Shown here: piece after piece, positions 1 to 6,786 of the stretch
Layout of the letters: each line of letters opens with the position of its first letter
Numbering within the stretch: position 1 is the stretch's first letter
Origin: Candidatus Obscuribacterales bacterium
GTDB lineage: Bacteria; Cyanobacteriota; Vampirovibrionia; Obscuribacterales; Obscuribacteraceae
Assembly (NCBI GenBank): GCA_019747875.1
Contig: JAIEQI010000084.1
Coordinates: forward strand, 1-42,803
Direction of reading: 5' to 3'
Length of the DNA stretch: 42,803 nucleotides
The notes under the pieces: generated by a model
Told to the model about the DNA's origin: nothing
Seen by the model: the letters and a program-made list of their open reading frames with translations, nothing else
The model's database searches: none
Position numbers and translations under genes: made by a program

Positions 1-76
1 GATCGTAATAGCTGCTCATCACTCTTTCTCTCTGCGCCTAGCGGCCGGTTGCCTGAATGTTCTAGCCAGCGTCTTT
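1..76. repeat. Terminal direct repeat, left copy (circle junction)
   Basis: These 76 bases are identical to 42728-42803. The repeat falls inside one operon: it contains the end of the relaxase gene and the start of the coupling-protein gene. It is therefore best read as the overlap of a circular assembly, not a biological repeat. Joining the ends gives a 42,727-bp circle. Confidence 0.95.
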
Positions 77-867
77 CTATGCTCTGCGATCATTCTCTTC
101 AACAGCCAAAGCGACGACTGCCTATGTCCTCTTAAACCTCGACTGATTATTTTGCTGGCGATCGACGCTGCTTTCCGTTTCGCATGAGGACCCCCGCGAT
201 GACTGACCTTAAACTCGTCTCCGAATTTCATCGAGCTACTTGCCCGGCGCCTCGACGATCTATGGACCACGGTAAAGTCTTTGTTCTCGTGGTGAATTCC
301 GCTTTCGTGCCGGTTCATTTTTGACTGCCTATCAGGTAATGTCCTATTGAACCCGGCGTATTCTCGCTCCGGACTAACAGCAGCTTTCAACTCGACCCGC
401 TCTCTTACTTGATCAGTTGCTCGCGTCCGCCACAGAAACCGGTCGCCAATTTCGCGCATTGATCGATAATTTGTCTTATCAATACGAACAGCGTGACCGT
501 TGCGATCTTTTCCCATCACCACCACATGGACATGCCAATGGGCAGTATTGCGATGGACGACCGCGTACCAAACCAGATCTAACCCGGTCTTTGACGATAA
601 TGACTTCATCACTTCGCGCGTAAATTCGCGGAAGTCACAGTCATTGCTTCCTGGCGATAGCATTACCTTGTGAATCGACACACCTGTCGGACCTTGTTCT
701 TCAAGGCGACGGTAAACTTCTCGGCGGGAAACCGCTTCGCTGGTTGCGTTGAAGAACCCACGCTCGCACGCTCCTGGGCGATGTGCTATGTACCGGATGT
801 GAGCCTGTCCATGTTCATTGCCGCCCCATCCAGCTCTTATGTATTGATGTTTTACTACTGATTTCAT
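19..867 (-). CDS. Relaxase A (HUH-type mobilisation nuclease, short form)
   Basis: This should nick and covalently bind one strand at oriT to start plasmid transfer. The metal-binding motif is visible as H106, H111, H113 and H115 in the context VVHRNTAHWHVHVVV (numbered from the first of two tandem ATGs). A candidate catalytic tyrosine is Tyr27 in HIRYIAHRPG, placed like the catalytic tyrosine of RP4 TraI. At about 282 aa it is barely more than the nuclease domain plus a very basic tail; no helicase or primase domain follows. The second ATG is preferred because AAAGGAG lies 6 nt before it. Its TGA overlaps the ATG of the coupling-protein gene (ATGA, positions 19-22 on the closed circle), so the two are probably translationally coupled. 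The same motif block occurs in relaxase B at 7227-8900, but the proteins are otherwise divergent. The exact MOB class cannot be fixed by eye; MOBP/VirD2-like is the best guess. Confidence 0.85.
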   Translation of the reverse strand: MKSVVKHQYIRAGWGGNEHGQAHIRYIAHRPGACERGFFNATSEAVSRREVYRRLEEQGPTGVSIHKVMLSPGSNDCDFREFTREVMKSLSSKTGLDLVWYAVVHRNTAHWHVHVVVMGKDRNGHAVRIDKTNYRSMREIGDRFLWRTRATDQVRERVELKAAVSPEREYAGFNRTLPDRQSKMNRHESGIHHENKDFTVVHRSSRRRASSSMKFGDEFKVSHRGGPHAKRKAASIASKIISRGLRGHRQSSLWLLKRMIAEHRKTLARTFRQPAARRREKE

Positions 868-903
868 CATCTGCTCCTTTGGTCGGAGCAGTGAGTGGCG
901 TCG

Positions 904-1338
904 TCAACTCACGTTCGTTATGTTGGATGACATAGACGACGCCACTTTCTGCTCTTCTGACGCCAAAGCTGCTTTCAGGCGTTTTATTGCTATTGATGTG
1001 CATTCACGCATCAATTCCCCGGACTCATCAATACGTGCGAGAAATTCTTTCGTTGCGTTTCCGTCAATTCCGTTTTTTGCCAGCAATGCACAGATTCTGT
1101 TTGTATCCTTTGCGTGCTTCTCTTGAAGCTCATAGATCAGTTGCCGCAATTGCTGCGCATAGATCCCTTCGAATTCATTCACTCGTTGCTGGTTGTAGTG
1201 ATCAAGATAATAGAGGGCGGCGTCTCGCAGGAGCGAGCTGTAGCTCATCGCCTTTGTCAAAGCTAGCTCACGAAAACGTTCCATGTCCTGTGGGGCGAGT
1301 CGTGTTACTACTTGAGGTGAGCGTCTGAACTTCGGCAT
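904..1338 (-). CDS. MobC-like ribbon-helix-helix relaxosome accessory protein A
   Basis: A 144-aa protein beginning MPKFRRSPQVVTRLAPQD, with a predicted strand then two helices typical of RHH DNA-binding proteins, followed by a helical C-terminal half. It ends about 36 bp before the relaxase A start and is read in the same direction, the usual place for an accessory protein that binds oriT and recruits the relaxase. It resembles the 6787-7230 protein at the N-terminus (MPK-x-R-x-PQ, then TRL) and in length, so the two are paralogues serving two mobilisation modules. No catalytic residues are expected. The structured region just upstream (1339-1917) is the likely binding region. Confidence 0.75.
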   Translation of the reverse strand: MPKFRRSPQVVTRLAPQDMERFRELALTKAMSYSSLLRDAALYYLDHYNQQRVNEFEGIYAQQLRQLIYELQEKHAKDTNRICALLAKNGIDGNATKEFLARIDESGELMRECTSIAIKRLKAALASEEQKVASSMSSNITNVS

Positions 1339-1540
1339 TTCTAGGGTCCCCTGGACGGCCGCGTTACGAAATATGTACCCATTATCACCATATTTGTGTC
1401 ACCACGGGCGGTGTTTTTAGGCTGTCTGTTTCCGTTACGGACCCTTGGTGATGTTGCAAACCCCATCCCTGTTAGCCATAACGAACTTGTGCTACAAAGT
1501 TATTTCCTTGCCCGTTATCCTTGTTGCTGTCTTGTGTGGC

Positions 1541-1574
1541 AGTGGTGGCATGTTCGAGTTACTGTGCCACCACT
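1541..1574. repeat. Inverted repeat with 10-bp perfect arms
   Basis: AGTGGTGGCA (1541-1550) is matched by its complement at 1565-1574 around a 14-base loop. A related stem (ACAGTGG..., 1822-1859) lies 280 bp away, so this may be a second binding site for the same relaxosome protein. A smaller hairpin, GGCAACT/AGTTGCC, sits at 1630-1657. Confidence 0.6.
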
Positions 1575-1698
1575 CTTTATACTGTAGCTATGTTCGTCTG
1601 GTTACAAAACTTCAAGACGCGCTACTGATGGGCAACTTCGCTAGTTGGATAGTTGCCCTGTATGGTGGTATAGGGCGCGTCTTCAGCTTGTGTGTGAT

Positions 1699-1917
1699 GA
1701 GGAATTCGTTGTTATGAGATCCAATGCAACATTGTTGGATCTCATAACCATCGGCACGAGAAAAATAGAACCGAGTACACGCGGGCTGCATCAGGACGTC
1801 AGTTCCTGCCGAAGGCAGGATACAGTGGAATGGCACGGCTCCGCCTATGCCACCACTGTCCGGTTATTGGCATAACCTTGTAAATGTTGCAGCCCGCGTT
1901 TTCATAACCAATTCCTC
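1699..1917. other. Nested inverted-repeat element, candidate oriT A
   Basis: About 219 bp closed by interrupted arms (GAGGAATT and GTTATGA at 1699-1717 against TCATAAC and AATTCCTC at 1902-1917). Inside are a 14-bp perfect hairpin (1711-1724/1735-1748), a 12-bp perfect stem (1779-1790/1888-1899), and three smaller hairpins at 1804-1820, 1822-1859 and 1862-1877. The minus strand reads TATCCTGC at 1822-1815, which fits the IncP/MOBP nic consensus YATCCTG^Y. The 1822-1859 inverted repeat abuts it on the 5' side, as in IncP-type origins. It lies upstream of the accessory and relaxase genes of module A. The structure is seen directly; the oriT role is inferred. Confidence 0.55.
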
Positions 1918-2632
1918 TAATCGTCCTGTCAGTACGTGGCTTGCCCGCAACCACGCTTTGCCAGATGCCGCAGACCTGCTCCGCAGGAAGCTACCCGCCC
2001 ACCACCCCAACTCCATGGAATATTAGCCGGCTTTGCCGATAGGCTTTTATTGGCTTCGTCTCAGACGTTGCGAAAAGATCGACCATTGGGCAGTCATCTT
2101 AACCCCTGCTATGGCCTTTAACTGCTGCTAGTTTTGCTGCCTCCAGGTTCCTCTGTCTGTGTTTCTGGGTTGGCTTCTTGCCGCTCATATATCGTCGTTG
2201 ACCAACATTGCTTTACCATCTTCTATCTCTGTCTCCTCACATCCTTGGTGTTTGTTTGCGAAAACAGCTTGCCTGTTCCACCTCGCGGCTAATGTCTTGA
2301 GCACTGAAATACCCAAGCCTTGCTCTACATCGAGCCACTCCAGATCTTCGTCCACTTCTGCTCTTTCCTTCACGGCGTAGCTGACCTCCTTGTTGCCGGT
2401 CGTTAACTGTTTCAGTTCCAACGCATCCGACTACTGATCTTGGTTGACTGTCCATATTTGGCTATACCTGCAATTGCATGTCTAAACGTGCCCACACTGC
2501 CACAACTTGTTTCATTTCGCTAAGGCAACCCCTCTGGGGCGCTGTCGCGTCCTTGCTCACTCTGACAAGCGCTTCGCGGCTTTCGCTTGTGGCGGTCTTG
2601 CAGCACTAACACGCACTTGGAGGTGCCAAATC
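1918..2632. other. Gene-poor stretch before ssb
   Basis: No confident plus-strand gene is seen. The only protein-like frame is the weak minus-strand one at 2185-2421. The last 130 bases are GC-rich and would be the leader of the ssb gene at 2633. A plus-strand frame continues upstream of the ssb start, but its codons do not resemble an SSB extension. Confidence 0.4.
2185..2421 (-). CDS. Possible small acidic protein (doubtful)
   Basis: A 78-codon frame with a protein-like composition, rich in E, D and K. It can only start at TTG, with no clear ribosome binding site, and an in-frame stop lies four codons upstream. It may be a real small gene, a remnant that lost its start, or chance. No family is recognised. 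Confidence 0.2.
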   Translation of the reverse strand: MELKQLTTGNKEVSYAVKERAEVDEDLEWLDVEQGLGISVLKTLAARWNRQAVFANKHQGCEETEIEDGKAMLVNDDI

Positions 2633-3040
2633 ATGTTCAATCAAATCTCATTCGTCGGACACGTCGGAAAAAATCCTGAAACCGTTGACTTCCCGGATAC
2701 GGGCAACAAGGTGGTCAAATTCTCGATCGCCGTGAAGGAATACTCCAACAAGTCGGACGAAGAAAAAACAATGTGGCTCGATGTAGATGCCTGGAACGGC
2801 TTGGGCGACCGCGTGCTCAAGACAGTAACTAAGGGCCGCGAGGTGATAATCGAGGGCAAGCTGACCCTCAACACCTATTCCAAGGATGTGGGAGGCACTC
2901 AAGTGAAGATGACAAAGCCAGTGATTAAGCTCACCGACTTTCATCTCTGCGGCAAGAAGCCAACATCTGAAGATGAAACACAGACTGAGGAACCGAAACA
3001 GGAGGCTCCAAAACGAAGACTAGCCGCAGCTAAAGGCTAG
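2633..3040 (+). CDS. ssb: Single-stranded DNA-binding protein (SSB 1)
   Basis: A 135-aa OB-fold SSB that coats single-stranded DNA, for example the strand entering during transfer or made during replication. Family motifs include NQISFVGHVGKNPE at the N-terminus, KFSIAVKEY, the core MWLDVDAW, and GREVIIEGKL, followed by a conserved KLTDFHLCG. The ATG at 2633 is chosen because GGAGG lies 9 nt upstream; the frame extends further back but that part lacks SSB similarity. The C-terminus ends in a basic KRRLAAAKG run and lacks the acidic DDIPF-type tip that recruits partner proteins. A strong terminator follows at 3047. A second, diverged ssb lies at 5435-5773. Confidence 0.93.
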   Translation: MFNQISFVGHVGKNPETVDFPDTGNKVVKFSIAVKEYSNKSDEEKTMWLDVDAWNGLGDRVLKTVTKGREVIIEGKLTLNTYSKDVGGTQVKMTKPVIKLTDFHLCGKKPTSEDETQTEEPKQEAPKRRLAAAKG

Positions 3041-3046
3041 AACTGA

Positions 3047-3078
3047 AGGCAGGGGTTAAAATCCCTGCCTCTTTTTTT
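3047..3078 (+). terminator. Rho-independent terminator after ssb 1
   Basis: Perfect 8-bp stem AGGCAGGG/CCCTGCCT (3047-3054/3063-3070) with an 8-base loop, followed by C and seven T. It starts 6 bases after the ssb stop codon. Confidence 0.9.
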
Positions 3079-3079
3079 G

Positions 3080-3407
3080 TCGCTCTTTTCGTTTTTTCTA
3101 TGCGCCAATGCCAGAGATGTATGGATGCCAGTCCATGCCCCGCTGGGCCCATTTGATGACTGGCATGGAAACAGCCGGGCTGCTTCGCTTCCTTCCCTGC
3201 CCGGCTAACAAGCCTAACACCGCCCCACCCAGCGTCAATGGGTCTTCACTCCTTAAACGGACCGCTCCCCACTCGCTAGCGCTCCGCGGGTCCCCTCCAT
3301 TTACCGCTCAGCCCTCATTGACTCTGGGTCCTTGGGGCGAATTGTTTTTGGCAGTGCTGCATGGGGTGCGCTGCGCAGCCCTAATACCTGGCCTGGAGGG
3401 CTAACAA
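3080..3407 (+). promoter_or_regulatory. Structured leader of the 3408 gene
   Basis: GC-rich non-coding stretch with perfect 8-bp hairpins ATGCCAGT/ACTGGCAT (3125-3132/3159-3166) and AGCCGGGC/GCCCGGCT (3173-3180/3199-3206). A TTGACT hexamer at 3318 lies 90 nt before the start codon, the same distance as TTGACA before ssb 2. I see no matching -10 box in ordinary duplex spacing. Confidence 0.45.
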
Positions 3408-3704
3408 ATGGCTAAAGAAAGAAATCTGCTTGCACTGGACGGTCTGGAAACTGCCACCTTAACCCGCGAGGAGTGGCAGCTGATTGATATGGCGATCTGC
3501 GGCTTTATCGCTCTGTGTGCGCTCAGGGCCGCAGCTCCAAAACAGGAAAAGCTGCAAAGCCTGCTGAGGAAAATTCGCGGGCTCTGGTTTGAAGACCGAC
3601 ACGAAAGAAGGCAGACCGGACACTGCCGAGTCTGCGGACACCACGGCCGCGACTGCACCGGACGCCAGCGCCCACGCGCTCACGCACAAAAGGAGCTAGC
3701 GTAA
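3408..3704 (+). CDS. Small protein with Cys/His zinc-like motif, unknown function
   Basis: A 98-aa protein preceded by GGAGGG 8 nt before ATG. The first 60 residues look helical; the end is basic and holds HCRVCGHHGRDC, a Cys/His cluster that could bind zinc. Its TAA overlaps the next gene's ATG (TAATG), so the 3408 and 3704 genes form a coupled pair. It sits between ssb 1 and ssb 2 in a run of small plus-strand genes. No family is recognised. The position makes a role just after plasmid entry plausible, but that is inference only. Confidence 0.7.
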   Translation: MAKERNLLALDGLETATLTREEWQLIDMAICGFIALCALRAAAPKQEKLQSLLRKIRGLWFEDRHERRQTGHCRVCGHHGRDCTGRQRPRAHAQKELA

Positions 3705-4150
3705 TGACAATCAATGCAACCGACAAAATACAAGAAGCTTTGAAAGAACGCGCTCACGACGAATCGCGCCCATTTTGCTACAGCGATTACATCACAGTCA
3801 CGCCGAACGAAGACGGCCAGGCATTTTGTCCCAAGTGCGGCAGTGATGATCTCATGCGCGAAGTTGAAGGCGTTGGCGTCGAATACGGCTATGAGTGGGT
3901 TATGGAACACATCGTTAAAGAAGACGGCGAGCGCGTCGACATCGAAGACATGCACCGCGATCTGCTCGATGAAATCTACCCGGCCGTTAAATTCGGTGAG
4001 CTTGAATATTCAGCCTCACACGTTCTCGAAACTATTGACCCTACCGCCTTTAACATGGGTGCGAACGAATACGCCGATAGCATGGTCGAAGAGGGACAGC
4101 TCATCGAACTCAATGGCGACTATTACCGGCTCGACGGCATAACCGAGTAG
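3704..4150 (+). CDS. Acidic protein with CPKCG zinc-ribbon motif, unknown function
   Basis: A 148-aa, strongly acidic protein translationally coupled to the preceding gene (stop and start share one base). FCPKCGSDDL near residues 41-50 is half of a zinc ribbon; no second CxxC pair is evident, so it might bind metal as a dimer. The rest is rich in D and E with few basic residues, as in DNA-mimic anti-restriction proteins, but I see no ArdA signature. A 12-bp hairpin follows at 4156. Function unknown. Confidence 0.75.
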   Translation: MTINATDKIQEALKERAHDESRPFCYSDYITVTPNEDGQAFCPKCGSDDLMREVEGVGVEYGYEWVMEHIVKEDGERVDIEDMHRDLLDEIYPAVKFGELEYSASHVLETIDPTAFNMGANEYADSMVEEGQLIELNGDYYRLDGITE

Positions 4151-4155
4151 GCGTA

Positions 4156-4185
4156 AGGAAGGCAGGCGGTAATGCCTGCCTTCCT
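4156..4185. terminator. Hairpin after the 3704 gene
   Basis: Perfect 12-bp stem (4156-4167/4174-4185) with a 6-base loop. Neither side has a T-run, so intrinsic termination is uncertain. It may serve the plus-strand gene ending at 4150 and, if real, the minus-strand frame ending at 4194. Confidence 0.5.
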
Positions 4186-4193
4186 CGAACGGA

Positions 4194-4349
4194 TCAGGAA
4201 CGGTCTCGGGCGATATTCGCCAGGGCCGCTCTGAAACCGAAGTGCTTTAGAGCACGCATGAAGCTCCTGACGTGGAACCGAGCCACTATGAGCCGAGTTT
4301 GGGCGTCAAAGGCAGCGTAGCGGACTTTTCTATTTAGACTTTTGATCAT
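4194..4349 (-). CDS. Possible 51-aa basic protein (doubtful)
   Basis: A short minus-strand frame starting MIKSLNRKVRY, rich in R and K, with GAGG 8 nt before the ATG at 4349. It runs against its neighbours and would share the 4156 hairpin. The ribosome binding site supports it; the small size and lack of any recognised family argue against it. Confidence 0.25.
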   Translation of the reverse strand: MIKSLNRKVRYAAFDAQTRLIVARFHVRSFMRALKHFGFRAALANIARDRS

Positions 4350-4855
4350 GATCAACACCTCGAAGTTCCGACCTCTTTGTCGGGTTGATTGGCTTGCATC
4401 AAGGCGCAGATCCGGCGTCAAGCACTCTCTAAGAGACCCCCGGCCCCGGTGCTTTATGTCGGAGACCGGCTTGATAGCATTGACCAACCCCAGGCAGAGA
4501 GCTAACTCGGCTCTTACTGATCGGTGCGCCTCGTGCCTCGGCTGAAGCTACCGGTCCGCTATAAGGCGTGCCCGCAATGCGCACTGAAAGCGCTGAAGTT
4601 ACGAGGCATTACCCGATGCCTCGCACAGTGGTAGCGCCTCGCCGCCAGGTGCCCTCATTTAAGCACCCAAAGCGACCACCGCATCAAGGCAACAAAGAAG
4701 CAGAAGCGCGCAGGTTAAATCCGCTCCAGCCCAGGACGGCTGAAACAGATTTGAACCTGGCAAATTAGGCTGAAGCCCGTTTCCTTGACACAGAGCCTTG
4801 GGTGCTAGTCAGGGCTTACCCGGCGAAGGAGCCGGATACATAGGGGTATTGAACA
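4350..4855 (+). promoter_or_regulatory. Structured leader of the 4856 gene
   Basis: Five hundred bases without a convincing plus-strand gene, rich in short GC stems (for example GGCTTACCCGGCGAAGGAGCCGG near 4813-4835 can fold). TTGACA at 4785-4790 lies 71 nt before the start codon. It is not an obvious copy of the 5175/5913 repeat but has the same general layout. Confidence 0.35.
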
Positions 4856-5110
4856 ATGCAATACGAAGACGATTTTGATCCCGACTACGGCATGATCGAA
4901 GTTGACAGCTCTGTAGAGACGCGTTTGGTTAATGCGTTTACGCTGTCACTGGAAGAGTTGGAACAAATAGCCAGAGACTTTGAGAACCCGTTCAGCGGTG
5001 ACAACGATAAGTATCGCCGTGAAGGCAATCGTGATCACTACTATCTAGTTCTCGAAATTATTTCGGATATACGACTTATGGCGGAATTAGAAGAGGAGCT
5101 GCTTGAGTAG
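4856..5110 (+). CDS. Small highly acidic protein, unknown function
   Basis: An 84-aa protein starting MQYEDDFDPDYGMIEVD, with acidic residues throughout and a helical acidic end (MAELEEELLE). The ATG follows AGGGG by 9 nt. Charge and size suit a DNA-mimic or inhibitor-type early protein, but no anti-restriction family signature is visible. It is single-gene: a terminator whose stem includes its stop codon closes it. Confidence 0.65.
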   Translation: MQYEDDFDPDYGMIEVDSSVETRLVNAFTLSLEELEQIARDFENPFSGDNDKYRREGNRDHYYLVLEIISDIRLMAELEEELLE

Positions 5111-5129
5111 CCTCACGGCTACTCTTTTT
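5105..5129 (+). terminator. Rho-independent terminator overlapping the stop codon
   Basis: GAGTAGCC/GGCTACTC (5105-5112/5117-5124) with a TCAC loop and five T. The TAG stop at 5108-5110 is part of the left arm. Confidence 0.85.
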
Positions 5130-5174
5130 GCGGCGGACGATTTGTTTTAGATCCCTTGTCGGGAAGCTACACCT

Positions 5175-5416
5175 ACCCGGCGGCACAGCGACACCAGGGA
5201 GCGCAGGGCGCATCTTTTTATGCCCGATGCTCTCCCTGCCTCGGCAAGGAGAGCCTGTCACTCGCCCCCGAGTATCAAGTATCAAACACCATGAGCATAT
5301 CCTCGCTTCGCTCCGGTATCCCTCCCTGGCGCTACGCGCCTGCCTTGACACCGGGACCCCGGCTCGTGAAGTACCGGCAGTTAACGGCAAGGGGTAGCAC
5401 CGGGCTACCACCGGAA
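5175..5416 (+). repeat. Structured leader repeat, copy 1 (before ssb 2)
   Basis: About 242 bp, repeated at 5913-6146 with small indels and a 43-base block identical in both (5290-5332 and 6023-6065). It folds: CAGGGAG (5195-5201) pairs with CTCCCTG (5232-5238), enclosing GGGC/GCCC, and GGTAGC pairs with GCTACC near the 3' end. TTGACA at 5345 lies 90 nt before the ssb 2 ATG and is followed by a GC palindrome. It is non-coding and precedes a single gene, so it acts as a promoter or leader rather than a mobile element. Confidence 0.75.
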
Positions 5417-5434
5417 TCAAGAGAGGTACAAAAT

Positions 5435-5773
5435 ATGAAGAACAATACAGTAATGCTCGTAGGACGTGTCGGCGCTGATGCTCAACAGGTCACTTTCGAG
5501 AAATCGGAAAACCGTTTAGCTAAGTTCTCGATTGCAGTTAAGCAAACCAAGGACGAGACAATGTGGATTGACGTTGAAGCTTGGAATGAACAAGCAGAGC
5601 AGGTTCTATCCTACTTCACCAAGGGCCGGGAAGTGATCGTACATGGACGACTTGCGCTGAATAGCTACGTGAACAAAGACGGACAACAGGTCACAAAACC
5701 GCTAGTAAAGCTAACGGACTTTTACCTGTGCGGAACGAAACCAAAATCTGATGAAGGAGAGTCAGCGACCTAA
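5435..5773 (+). CDS. ssb: Single-stranded DNA-binding protein (SSB 2)
   Basis: A 112-aa OB-fold SSB with NTVMLVGRVGADAQ, KFSIAVKQT, the core MWIDVEAW and GREVIVHGRL, and the shared KLTDFYLCG. It is clearly homologous to SSB 1 but diverged, so this is not a fresh duplication. GAGAGG lies 8 nt before the ATG at 5435; the open frame extends upstream through the leader repeat but is not SSB-like. It ends EGESAT with no acidic DDIPF-type tip. It is preceded by leader repeat copy 1 and followed by a hairpin at 5798. Plasmid SSBs in leading regions typically protect the incoming strand and blunt the SOS response; that role is inferred here. Confidence 0.92.
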   Translation: MKNNTVMLVGRVGADAQQVTFEKSENRLAKFSIAVKQTKDETMWIDVEAWNEQAEQVLSYFTKGREVIVHGRLALNSYVNKDGQQVTKPLVKLTDFYLCGTKPKSDEGESAT

Positions 5774-5797
5774 CGCTTGCAAGTTCCAAAATAGCTA

Positions 5798-5834
5798 TGA
5801 GCCAGCTAGGTCTTAGAAGAGCCTGGCTGGCTCA
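5798..5834 (+). terminator. Hairpin after ssb 2
   Basis: TGAGCCAGC/GCTGGCTCA (5798-5806/5826-5834) perfect 9-bp stem, partly extended inside by AGG/CCT. Only a weak ATTTG follows, so it is a weak or factor-assisted terminator. Confidence 0.5.
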
Positions 5835-5912
5835 TTTGCTACTACCACACAGCACCACCGCCCCACCCTAACATTGTTAGCGCTTGCTTCGCAGCACTAT
5901 TTTTCTGCCCCC

Positions 5913-6146
5913 ACCCGGCGGCTCAGCAACACCAGGGAGCGCGGAGCGCGTCTTTTTTATGCCCGATGCTCTCCCTGCCGGCGCAAGGAGAGCCTGAACC
6001 CTCGCACCCTGCGTAAAGCCAACATGAGCATATCCTCGCTTCGCTCCGGTATCCCTCCCTGGCGCGTGCGCCTGGCTTGACTCCGGGACCCGGCTCGGGC
6101 CGATCCGGCAGGTAACGGCAAGGGGTAGCACCGGGCTACTGCCGAA
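5913..6146 (+). repeat. Structured leader repeat, copy 2 (before the 6165 gene)
   Basis: About 234 bp matching 5175-5416. The main hairpin is preserved (CAGGGAG 5933-5939 with CTCCCTG 5971-5977) although the bases between the conserved blocks differ. TTGACT at 6077 lies 88 nt before the next ATG. Conservation of blocks and stems with variable linkers suggests selection on structure. Confidence 0.75.
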
Positions 6147-6164
6147 CCAATGGAGGCTCAAACA

Positions 6165-6416
6165 ATGAGTAACGACGAACTGACTGCCTACTTCCACGCC
6201 CTGGAGCAAGCCCTTACAGTGGTAATGCTCAAAACCTCTTCCGGTACATTCCGCAAAGCCAGCGCTGCCGAATTCATGTACATGGGTAAGAATCAGGACT
6301 GCCTCGCTTTCAAACACAGTGGCTCTCGCAATTACATCTATTTGCATCACACTGGCGACCTTTATGTGCCTCAATCAGACGAGCCATTTCATCGAGGATT
6401 CTTTGATCTTTATTGA
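6165..6416 (+). CDS. Small protein, unknown function
   Basis: An 83-aa protein starting MSNDELTAYFHALEQ; GGAGG lies 8 nt before the ATG at 6165, which is preferred over the in-frame ATG 15 nt earlier. The N-terminal helix is followed by a mixed region with several aromatic residues (YLHHTGDLYVP). It is controlled by leader repeat copy 2 and closed by a strong terminator, so it is a single-gene unit like ssb 2. No family is recognised. It is the last small gene before module B. Confidence 0.7.
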   Translation: MSNDELTAYFHALEQALTVVMLKTSSGTFRKASAAEFMYMGKNQDCLAFKHSGSRNYIYLHHTGDLYVPQSDEPFHRGFFDLY

Positions 6417-6429
6417 TTCCTGTTTCTTG

Positions 6430-6457
6430 GCCCTCGGTATCACCGGGGGCTTTTTTT
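6430..6457 (+). terminator. Rho-independent terminator
   Basis: GCCCTCGG/CCGGGGGC (6430-6437/6443-6450, one G-T pair) with a 5-base loop and seven T. It ends the run of small genes. Confidence 0.9.
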
Positions 6458-6786
6458 ATGGCCTCCGGCCAAGGTGCGCGGCTGAAATGCCGCTGACGCT
6501 TGCGTAGCTGAACGGTGCTGAGGCACCCGCTACGCTATTGCGCTGGGGAATAGCCGCAGCGCTTTTTAGAGGTTGACCATCCCGCTGCGGCACGCGCCGA
6601 AGGCGCCGCGTTGCCTACGCAGGAGGTAATGCGCAAGGTGAAGGGGCTAAGCCCCCAGTCGCTAACGCGCCTCCCCATCTAGTTTTAGGGCAATCCACTC
6701 TCTGTATTTTGGGGGAGTCTTGACAACGTTAAGCGCTGGAAGCTAAGCTGGACTTAGATTTTAGCAGTAACCAAGAGGAAGCCGAC
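6458..6786. other. Structured region before module B, candidate oriT B
   Basis: No gene. A cruciform at 6502-6535 has GCGTAGC/GCTACGC outer arms and GGTGC/GCACC inner arms; a GGGGC/GCCCC hairpin lies near 6642-6656. Upstream of the accessory gene this is where oriT is expected. The minus strand has CTCCTGCG near 6625-6618, a poor relative of the ATCCTG nic core. A TTGACA at 6720-6725 could be the -35 of the module B promoter, but no good -10 follows at 17 bp. Confidence 0.35.

Noticed and set aside
1699..1917. Integron attC site or group II intron fragment
   Set aside because: The core GTTRRRY/RYYYAAC pair is not present and no domain V pattern or reverse transcriptase is found; an oriT fits the neighbours better.
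2507..2632. N-terminal extension of SSB 1
   Set aside because: SSB similarity begins at 2633 where GGAGG is correctly placed.
4568..4768. 66-codon plus-strand frame before the 4856 gene
   Set aside because: No ribosome binding site, proline/arginine-rich composition of a GC-rich leader, no family.
5156..5434. N-terminal extension of SSB 2
   Set aside because: The added codons lie within the duplicated non-coding leader and lack SSB similarity; the GAGAGG before 5435 sets the start.
5877..6374. Minus-strand 165-codon frame across the second leader repeat
   Set aside because: It runs through the repeat and opposite the 6165 gene, has no ribosome binding site and no protein-like pattern; the repeat's GC bias explains it.
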